Assembly (NCBI GenBank): GCA_021325235.1
Contig: JAJPHN010000009.1
Location: 62,001-126,000, forward strand
From: Terriglobia bacterium
GTDB lineage: Bacteria; Acidobacteriota; Terriglobia; Bryobacterales; Bryobacteraceae
Length of the DNA: 64,000 nucleotides
Reading direction: 5' to 3'
Below are positions 35,427-42,681 of this stretch, one piece after another (the first letter of the stretch is position 1; every line of letters begins with the position of its first letter). The translations under genes and the position numbers were made by a program. Below the pieces are notes generated by a model. That model had not been told where the DNA came from. It did not search any database and was given only the letters and a program-made list of their open reading frames with translations.

Positions 35427-37719
35427 ATGCGCGGCGTCTTTGAAGACCTCCGGTATGCCATACGTGTCCTCCGCCGGACCCCGAGCCTGACCGCGGTCGC
35501 AGTGCTTACTCTGGCGCTAGGTATTGCCGCGATCACGACCGTCTTTGGCTGGATCGACGGAATGGTCCTACACCCGTTCCGCGGCGCCAGGAACGACGGA
35601 CAACTCGCTGTGCTTGAGTCCATCAATGCTAGCGACCTGCAGCATCTGGTTTCGTACGCCGACGCCCGCGACTTCCAGGAAAGCATGAGGAGCATCTCCG
35701 GATTGTTGCTGAACCAAAAAGGCCCCGCCTCGATCGGCGACGGAGAAAAGCCCGATTTCGCGTGGTACGAATCGGTGTCCGGAAACTACTTCGACGTGCT
35801 GGGCGTGAAGCCAGTCCTCGGTCGCACGTTCGCTCGCGACGAATACGGCGACCGCGGCAAAGCGTTCACGGCCGTCATCAGCTATCGGTTGTGGCATAAC
35901 TATTTCCATGCCGACAAGTCTGTCCTCGGCCGGACCGTGCCGATCAACCGGTACCCGGTCACCATCGTGGGAGTCGCGCCTCCGGAATTTGGCGGCGATT
36001 TCCCGGGAGTGGCGCTCGACCTCTGGGTTCCGATGAGGCTGGATCGAGAACGCGAGCGCGATGCGCGGCACTTCGACGCCATAGTCAGACTCAGACCCGG
36101 CGTCAGCATCTCGGAGGCAAACGCCGAGGCCGCAACGGTTGCCGCGCGCCTCGCCCGCGCCTTTCCGAAGACTAACCAGGGGATCAGCGCCCGGATCGTA
36201 CCGATCTGGAGAGCGCAGGAGGGGGCATCGAGCATTGTGGCATGGCCGATGGCCATTCTTGCTGCGGCGTGTTTACTCGTGCTGCTGATTGCCTGCGCCA
36301 ACGTTGCCAATCTTCTACTGGCTCGTTCCACAGCCCGGCAGACGGAGTTCGGCATCCGTGCTGCCCTGGGTGCCGGTGAGTTTCAACGTACATCCCAGCG
36401 CCCGGGTGTTCCTGTTTGCCGCTCTGGTCTGCCTGGCTTCCGCGCTGATTTCCGGGATTCCGCCCGCGTATCAGTTGCTGCAGCGCAGCCTGCTGGATGC
36501 ACTGAAGCAAGCTGGAAGGAGCGGTACACGGAGCGGGCACGCGCGGCGCATCTCCGGGATGCTGGTGGTGGCCGAAACGGGGCTGGCGCTTGCGGCTTTG
36601 GTGACGCTCGGACTGTTTGTTCGGAGCCTTCACGGATTAGAGAATACGCCGGCCGGTTTCGATCACCGCAACGTCACAGTGTGCCGTCTTTTTCTGTCGA
36701 CCAATAACTACACGCCGAGCGAGGAGAAGGAATTCTCGCGGCGGCTCCGCCAGCATCTGCTCGCCGCACCAGGGGTGACAAGCGCCGCCTATTCCGACTC
36801 CATCCCGCTCGGCTTCGGGCTGGGAAAGTGGGCCAGCGTCGTGGTCGAAGGGTATGCGTCGCGGGCCGGCGAGAACCTGGATGTGCATCACGCCTCGGTG
36901 TCGCCCGGCTACTTCGACTTGCTGCGGATCCCGCTTGTCACGGGCCGCGATTTCCGGGCCGAGGATAACGAAACGGCGCCGCGCGTCATGATCGTCAACC
37001 AGTCCTTCGCACGGCGCTTTTTCGACGGGCGCGACCCGGTCGGGCACCGGGTGCAGATTTTCGGCAAACCGTTCAAGATCGTCGGAATGGTCAGGGACAC
37101 CAAGTACTTCCATTTATCGGAAGCGCCCCAGCCCTACTTCTACATGTCCTTCGACCAGGTGCACTACGGCAGTGGCGAAAACGGAGTAGCCTTCTACGTT
37201 CGCACTGACCGTGACGCGCGCGATTTACTCCCCGTACTGCGCCGCGAAATGGCAGCCATCGATCCAAATTCCACGGGCCTCACAGCCATGCCCTTGTCGG
37301 ATTACATCTCGGCTGCCTGGTTTGGGCCGCGGATCGCCTCGTCGTTCCTCGCAGTGCTCGGCGCCATTTCGATGCTGCTCGCCGGGGTAGGTCTTTATGG
37401 AGTTATGGCTTACTCGGTAAGCCAACGGACTCGGGAAATCGGCATCCGCATGGCGCTGGGAGCGGTCCCTGGGGGTGTGCTTCGGATTGTCATGAGAGAA
37501 GGCTTGCTGCTGGCATTATTGGGGATCGCCGCAGGTCTCGCCATCGCGCTGGCAGCGGCCCCGCAGATCGCGCCTCTGCTTTACCAGGTCAGTCCAGCCG
37601 ACCCGGTGAGCATAGCGGCTGCGGCGCTGTTCCTGATTGTAGTTGCGGTACTCGCAAGCCTGATCCCAGCGCTGCGAGCCACCAGGGTTGACCCGATTCG
37701 GGCACTCCGCCAGGAGTGA
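35427..37719 (+). pseudogene. FtsX/MacB-type permease (acidobacterial duplicated permease), frameshifted by internal deletion
   Basis: The 5' part (35427 to about 36377) encodes the N-terminal membrane helix (LTAVAVLTLALGIAAITTVF), a MacB-like periplasmic domain and the first FtsX core ending GIRAALGAG. The reading frame then fails. The +1 frame resumes at once with VSFNVHPSARVFLFAALV and continues through a second periplasmic domain to a normal end (LRATRVDPIRALRQE) at 37719. Compared with the intact paralogue at 38238-40883, about 43 residues (helix 2 region) are missing at the junction, so a deletion of roughly 130 bp both removed sequence and shifted the frame. A functional protein is unlikely. 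It lies on the same strand as the padR-permease operon. Confidence 0.85.
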
Positions 37720-37854
37720 CCGGCGAGCGCTGGTACCCAGCCGGCATTTGGCCGGTCGATCAAGCGACCGTCTGCTGTGTCCGCCCGGTTGTGCAATACC
37801 CGAACAATAGCCTGCCCTCGAATCTCTCCTCTTTGCATCCCACATGTCCTGTGC

Positions 37855-37870
37855 TATAGTCTCATCTATA
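37855..37870 (+). promoter_or_regulatory. Candidate PadR operator/promoter
   Basis: The perfect inverted repeat TATAG-TCTCAT-CTATA is 18 bases upstream of the padR ATG at 37889. PadR regulators commonly bind AT-rich dyads of this kind at their own promoters, and the TATAGT half also resembles a -10 box. Autoregulation is inferred. Confidence 0.55.
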
Positions 37871-37888
37871 CAACCCACAGGAGCCGCT

Positions 37889-38233
37889 ATGCCCGAGAGC
37901 AAGTCCGAAATATTGCAAGGCACCCTCGACCTGATGGTCCTGCAGACGCTGGAGGCAATGGGGCCGCAACACGGATATCGAATCGCCCGCAGGATCGAGC
38001 AGATCAGTGAGGATGCGCTCCAGGTAAATCAGGGAACGATCTATCTGTGTCTGGTCCGCCTCCTTCAGAAGAAGTGGATAAAAGCGGAGTGGGGCACGTC
38101 AGAGAATAACCGCAAGGCCAGGTTCTACTCCATAACGAATGCCGGCCGGAAACAGCTGGCCGCAGAAGCCGAGAACTGGCAGCGTGTATCGGGCGCAATC
38201 AGCCGGCTGCTCGCGCTCAGTGGGCAGAGGTGA
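37889..38233 (+). CDS. PadR family transcriptional regulator
   Basis: A 114-residue winged-helix regulator. It has the family opening EILQGTLDLMVLQTLEAMGP, then HGYRIARRIEQIS and the recognition region VNQGTIYLCLVRLLQKKWI with the wing EWGTSENNRKARFYSITNAG. The ATG at 37889 has AGGAG at good spacing; an upstream ATG at 37844 lies across the candidate operator and is rejected. It ends 4 bp before the permease gene. The padR-permease pair is a common acidobacterial arrangement in which PadR probably controls the transporter. Confidence 0.92.
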   Translation: MPESKSEILQGTLDLMVLQTLEAMGPQHGYRIARRIEQISEDALQVNQGTIYLCLVRLLQKKWIKAEWGTSENNRKARFYSITNAGRKQLAAEAENWQRVSGAISRLLALSGQR

Positions 38234-38237
38234 TTCC

Positions 38238-40883
38238 ATGCTCAGCTCCCTGTATCGAGCAGCCGCACGCATCCGGGCACTATTCGCCTCCCGCGCTTTC
38301 GATCAGGATCTTTCCTCCGAGATCGAATCGCACATATCATTGCGAACCGAAGATCATCTGCGCCGTGGAGTGCCGCCGGAAGAGGCCGAACGATTGGCAA
38401 GGGTCGAATTCGGCAGCGTCAGCCAGTTACGCGAAGCCCACCGCGAAATCCGAGGAGTTCCTTTCGTGGACACGCTCCTTCAGGATCTCCGTTACGCGCT
38501 CCGCTTATCGCGTCAGAACCCGGGATTCACACTGTTCGCGGTTCTGATCATCGGCCTCGGCATTGGCGCCAGCTCAACCGTCTTCAGCATCGTCAATTCT
38601 TTGCTCATTCGCCCGCTGCCTTTCAGAGATGCTACACGTCTGGTCTGGATCTCGAACCTTGCCGATGACGGCATTTCCGAGTGGAACACGCAGGTGGACA
38701 ACTTCCTGGATCTCCGCGCAAAAAACACGTCCTTCTCGGATCTGACAGGGTATTTCGGCCACTTCGAACCAGGAGATACGAAACTAACCGAAGGCGGCCT
38801 CACGCACCGCCTGAGCGGCCTGCGAGTATCGCAGAACTTCTTCCCGTTTCTGGCCGTTCAGCCGCTTCTCGGTCGAAACTTTACCGGCGAGGAGTGCAAA
38901 CCGAACGGGCCGGGAGCCGCGCTGCTCAGTTACGGCTTTTGGCGGCGTTACTACGCTTCCGATCCGACCATCGTGGGCCGGCAAATTACTCTGAATGATC
39001 AGCCCGTCACGATCGTCGGCGTCGCACCTTCCAGTTTCGACTTCGGCACCGTCTTCGCCCCCGGCAATCATATCGATGTGTTTCTTCCCATGCCGCTCAG
39101 CGAGGAAACGAACCGCTGGGGTAACACGCTCTCCATCATCGGCCGCCTGAAGCCAGGCATAACCCTTCCGCGCGCCCGCACCGAATTGAAGATCCTGGCG
39201 GCCCGCATGCAACGCCTGCATCCTGAGCGCCAGACCTTTCGTCCGGTCCTCACCTCGCTCGACGAGCACGTCACCGGCCACGTGAGGCGGCCCGTGATCG
39301 TTCTCGCCTGGGCGGTCGCCATCGTCATGCTGACCGTCTGCGCCAATATTGCCAATCTTCAATTGGCACGAAGTCTCGGCCGGCAAAAAGAAATCGCTGT
39401 CCGCGTAGCGATCGGCGCCGGGCGGCGCCGTCTCATTCGGCAGATGTTGACCGAAGGCATGGTTCTTTCGCTGTGCGGCGCAGTGTTCGGCCTGCTTCTC
39501 GCCTTCCTGGTTGTCCGCCTCCTGGCCGGCCTGACTGCCTTTAAGCTCCCCCTCTTGTCAACCGTTCGCATGGACCCCGCATGCCTCGCCTTCTCTCTGT
39601 CCCTCGCCCTAATCAGCGGATTGTTGTTTGGGCTGGCGCCCGCTCTTCAGATTTCTTTGGCTTCTGTGCATGACAAATTAAAGGACACCACACGCAGCGC
39701 CACCGGAACCAGACATCACCTGTGGCTTCGAAACACCCTCGTCGTTTCCGAGATCGTCCTCGCTTGTGTGCTGCTCTCGGGAGCGGGCCTGCTGATCCGC
39801 AGCTTCATCAACGTCCTGCAGTTGAACCTGGGATTCCAGCCCGAACGCGCCGCCGCTTTTCACATCGATCACAACTATTCCAGCCTGGAGGAAAAAACGA
39901 AATTCTGCGACCGCGTTCTCGAACGCGTCCGGACTCTGCCGGGAATTCGTGCAGCCGCACTAACCGACAATCTGCCGCTCGTCGGAGATCGTAGCTGGGA
40001 CATCGCAGCCAAAGGCAAGCTTTACCAGCGTGGCCACTACCCGGAGGGCTTTATTCGCCTTGTCAGCGATGGTTATATTCGGGCAATGGGCATCCCGCTG
40101 CGCGCCGGCCGCGAATTCACCCCACGCGATACCTCCACCAGCGAACCGGTTGCGCTGGTAAACGAGACCGCCGCGCGCACTCTCTGGCCTGGGCAGGATC
40201 CAATTGGACAGCTCGTCATTGCCGAAGGTGGCCAGCATCCGGCGCGCCGCGTGGTCGGCGTAGTGGCCGATGTGCGCCACCGTTCCCTCGAACAGGGGTC
40301 CGGCTGCGAACTCTACATTCCTCTGCCACAACGCGACGAAAACACCCCACTCTATCTCGTGGTCCGTACTGCGCTGCCGCCCGCTGCACTCGCCTTTTCT
40401 ATTCGAACCGCTTTGCGTCCGATTGCGCCCGGACTCTCGACTGATGAATTCAGAACCATGCAGCAAGTGGTCGATGCCGCCGTCTCACCCCGCCGTTTCA
40501 TCGTTCTGTTGCTTTCCGGCTTTTCCGCCTTCGCACTCGTTCTCGCTGCCTTGGGAATCTATGCCGTCATCTCGTATTCCATCAATCAACGTCAAATCGA
40601 GCTCGGGATCCGCATGGCTCTCGGTGCCACCGTGCGTGAGTTGCAAGGCGATGTTCTTCTTCAGGCGCTCAAACTTGCTTCGCTCGGCATGCTGATGGGC
40701 GGCATCGCGGCATGGTCCGTCTCGCGCGCCTTGGCCAGTCTTCTCTTCGGAGTCACATCCACCGATCCGCTTACCTTCTTCGCAACCGTGCTCGTTCTTA
40801 CCTCGATTGCGCTCGTGGCGGCCTACTTGCCCGCGGTGCGAATTTCAAAAATTGAACCTCAGGCAGCCCTTCGTGGGAGCTAG
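38238..40883 (+). CDS. FtsX/MacB-type ABC permease (acidobacterial duplicated orphan permease family)
   Basis: An 881-residue permease with two MacB-periplasmic/FtsX cores in tandem. A cytoplasmic N-terminal region (FDQDLSSEIESHISLRTEDHL) precedes the first membrane helix (FTLFAVLIIGLGIGASSTVF). The first core includes NIANLQLARSLGRQKEIAVRVAIGAGRRRLIRQ (read in parts), and the second ends with RQIELGIRMALGATVREL and VRISKIEPQAALRGS. No ATPase gene is adjacent, as is usual for this orphan family. The ATG at 38238 lies 4 bp after the padR stop. The substrate is unknown; MacB relatives export peptides or lipoproteins or act as mechanotransmission devices. Confidence 0.9.
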   Translation: MLSSLYRAAARIRALFASRAFDQDLSSEIESHISLRTEDHLRRGVPPEEAERLARVEFGSVSQLREAHREIRGVPFVDTLLQDLRYALRLSRQNPGFTLFAVLIIGLGIGASSTVFSIVNSLLIRPLPFRDATRLVWISNLADDGISEWNTQVDNFLDLRAKNTSFSDLTGYFGHFEPGDTKLTEGGLTHRLSGLRVSQNFFPFLAVQPLLGRNFTGEECKPNGPGAALLSYGFWRRYYASDPTIVGRQITLNDQPVTIVGVAPSSFDFGTVFAPGNHIDVFLPMPLSEETNRWGNTLSIIGRLKPGITLPRARTELKILAARMQRLHPERQTFRPVLTSLDEHVTGHVRRPVIVLAWAVAIVMLTVCANIANLQLARSLGRQKEIAVRVAIGAGRRRLIRQMLTEGMVLSLCGAVFGLLLAFLVVRLLAGLTAFKLPLLSTVRMDPACLAFSLSLALISGLLFGLAPALQISLASVHDKLKDTTRSATGTRHHLWLRNTLVVSEIVLACVLLSGAGLLIRSFINVLQLNLGFQPERAAAFHIDHNYSSLEEKTKFCDRVLERVRTLPGIRAAALTDNLPLVGDRSWDIAAKGKLYQRGHYPEGFIRLVSDGYIRAMGIPLRAGREFTPRDTSTSEPVALVNETAARTLWPGQDPIGQLVIAEGGQHPARRVVGVVADVRHRSLEQGSGCELYIPLPQRDENTPLYLVVRTALPPAALAFSIRTALRPIAPGLSTDEFRTMQQVVDAAVSPRRFIVLLLSGFSAFALVLAALGIYAVISYSINQRQIELGIRMALGATVRELQGDVLLQALKLASLGMLMGGIAAWSVSRALASLLFGVTSTDPLTFFATVLVLTSIALVAAYLPAVRISKIEPQAALRGS

Positions 40884-41101
40884 CCCACGCACACTTTGAC
40901 GTTCGTTTTTCTAAATTCGTTCGCAACGGTAATTGTGGTCGCGCTGAGCGCGGCCTTCGATGGGGTGTAAGCAGCGCTAAAGATGTTGCAGTACGGAAAC
41001 TCCGGGTTGCCGTCTAACGTAAGCGAGCCCGACGAACTGCCCACGTTGAGAATCCGTCCGGCCAGCGCCTCCGATCTCATAGTCGCCGTCTTCCGGGTAT
41101 C
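40880..41101 (-). pseudogene. Remnant of a short-chain dehydrogenase/reductase
   Basis: Only the central part of an SDR is left on the minus strand: EALAGRILNVGSSSGSLTL, then YTPSKAALSATTITVANEF with the catalytic YxxxK, ending NVKVCVG at a stop. The Rossmann N-terminus (TGxxxGIG) and everything after the catalytic helix are missing. The stop overlaps the stop of the permease gene by 4 bp, so the downstream part was lost at that junction, and a stop codon at 41102-41104 closes the frame upstream. Confidence 0.75.
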
Positions 41102-41304
41102 TCAACAAGCGACTGCGCCCAGCGCTAAAGTGGCTCCTGGATGCGGCGGCCAAGGCGAATGCTGTACGCCCCGGCACTGACCCGGATGATCTTTTGGTAG
41201 CGGTCGCAAACCCTTGCAGCGCTGGTTACGGGCCAGGCCCGCAACATGCCAGGCAAATGGCAAGGTTGCTGGTCGACGCGCTCCGATTTCGAGGGGCCGA
41301 TTGA
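41083..41304 (+). pseudogene. Remnant of a TetR-family regulator (C-terminal domain only)
   Basis: A 73-codon open frame without a start codon encodes LRPALKWLLDAAAKANAVRPG, then DPDDLLVAVANPC and HARQMARLLVDALRF before a stop. This matches the ligand-binding C-terminus of SbtR-like TetR regulators. The DNA-binding N-terminus is absent and a stop (41080-41082) lies directly upstream in frame. It points away from the SDR remnant, whose N-terminus is also missing at the same place. Confidence 0.7.
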
Positions 41305-41352
41305 AACCCAGCGGCTTTTCTATCTCGCAGCTCGCGAGGCGATAGCAGTATT

Positions 41353-41386
41353 GCCGGCCTTCGACCCCGCACGATCGAAAGCCGGC
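41353..41386. terminator. Hairpin between converging ends
   Basis: GCCGGCCTTCGA (41353-41364) and TCGAAAGCCGGC (41375-41386) pair over 12 bases with one mismatch around a 10-base loop. It sits 16 bp from the stop of the NHL-like gene (minus) and after the TetR relic (plus). There is no U-tract; a bidirectional terminator role is possible. Confidence 0.45.
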
Positions 41387-41402
41387 CTGGCCTCGAAGCT
41401 GG

Positions 41403-42581
41403 TCAGTACGCTTTCACCATCTTCGCGTTCGAATCCGGATCGTCGTAATTCAGGGTCCAGATCGTAAGCGTGTTTGTCACGTCATCCACGGCGGCAAACC
41501 GAACGGAGGAATCCGCGAGCGGCACGCCGAAAGCAAGTCCGAACGAGCCGCCCTGATTGGGATCGACCGGCAGCTCGGCTACAAACTTGCCGTCCTTGGT
41601 GAACTCCACGATCTCGCTCGGCTGATTCGGGTCGGAATTGATGCCGTCGGAGTTGGTCACGAGCAGATGGCCATTGGGAGCAGCTGTCATGGCAAGAGCG
41701 CCGTGTAAATGAACGTGGTCTTCGTAAATGATGCGGCCCGGCCCGATATCCTGCGTCGCAGTTCCGGCGTAAGGAACGGCGAACACAGCGTTATCGCCGG
41801 CGGATGCTACATACAACGTGTCCAGGGCTGCATCATAGACCAGACCCGTCGGTGCAACGAAGAGTGTTGCCGGATCGCCGCGATGCACATACCCCGAAGC
41901 GACGATATGCGCACTCAGGACCTTCACAGAGTTATAGCCAATCTCCAGATCGAGCCGCGCAACGGTGCCCGAGAGAGCGTTCGAGATGAACAGCTTCCCT
42001 TTGCCATTGTTCTCGTAGAGAGTGGAATCCCATGGCGCATCGATGTAGCGCGTGTCGGCCAGCGTCTGCAAAAGATGCCCGGTCGGACTGAGCACAAAGA
42101 TCGAGCCGGGCTGTGCGGTGGCGAACGTGCCATCGGTGGTCGGTGAGTTGCCTACAAAGATGGGCCCTTCTTTGGATACATTCAGCGCTGTGCTGAGCCC
42201 GATGCCGGGACGTCCCTCGAAAAACAGGCTCTGTTTACCGTGCGAATCGAAGCGCACAATCGTACGGCCGGTGCCCTGCAGATTCTGGGCATTGTTGTAA
42301 TTCGAGACGAAGATATCGCCCGGTTTAACAAATCCGGCCGGGTATCCCGGCGGAACGAACGCCACTCCGTATGGATTCACATCGCCAATCGACGGCACCG
42401 TCGAGGCGGTGATCACCGGATTGGGCAGAATTTGCCCGCCAGTATCGTCAGCGGGGCTGGCGAATGCCGGCGAAATGGCAGCAGAAAAAAGCAGGCATCC
42501 GGCCGCGGTCAGCCGAATCAGATGCGGTTCGAGAAGCTCGGCCGCGCGTGCGGCGAAGCGGGTGCAATTTGAAAGTTTCAT
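41403..42581 (-). CDS. Secreted NHL/beta-propeller-like protein
   Basis: A 392-residue exported protein. The ATG at 42581 has a strong AAGGAGG upstream and gives a signal peptide (LTAAGCLLFSAAISPAFA); extending the frame further would run into the kinase gene. The body shows propeller-type repeats: NPYGVAFVPPGYPAG, IFVSNYNNAQNLQGTGRTIVRF, GKLFISNALSGTVARLDLE, TLYVASAGDNAVFAVPY and GHLLVTNSDGINSD. Such proteins are extracytoplasmic scaffolds or lactonase-like enzymes; no catalytic residues are evident. It lies 100 bp downstream of the kinase gene on the same strand. Confidence 0.8.
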   Translation of the reverse strand: MKLSNCTRFAARAAELLEPHLIRLTAAGCLLFSAAISPAFASPADDTGGQILPNPVITASTVPSIGDVNPYGVAFVPPGYPAGFVKPGDIFVSNYNNAQNLQGTGRTIVRFDSHGKQSLFFEGRPGIGLSTALNVSKEGPIFVGNSPTTDGTFATAQPGSIFVLSPTGHLLQTLADTRYIDAPWDSTLYENNGKGKLFISNALSGTVARLDLEIGYNSVKVLSAHIVASGYVHRGDPATLFVAPTGLVYDAALDTLYVASAGDNAVFAVPYAGTATQDIGPGRIIYEDHVHLHGALAMTAAPNGHLLVTNSDGINSDPNQPSEIVEFTKDGKFVAELPVDPNQGGSFGLAFGVPLADSSVRFAAVDDVTNTLTIWTLNYDDPDSNAKMVKAY

Positions 42582-42681
42582 GTTCCTGGTCCTCCTTGTT
42601 CGAAGAAGGTAGCCGGCGGTTTCTCCGGTGACCTTCATCCAGACAAGCGACATCGCGGGACCAGTCGCCTCAAAAATTTTG

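Noticed and set aside
37741-37769. Two short hairpins (CCGGC/GCCGG and GGTCG/CGACC) after the permease pseudogene
   Set aside because: Stems are only 5 bp and overlap each other; no U-tract follows.
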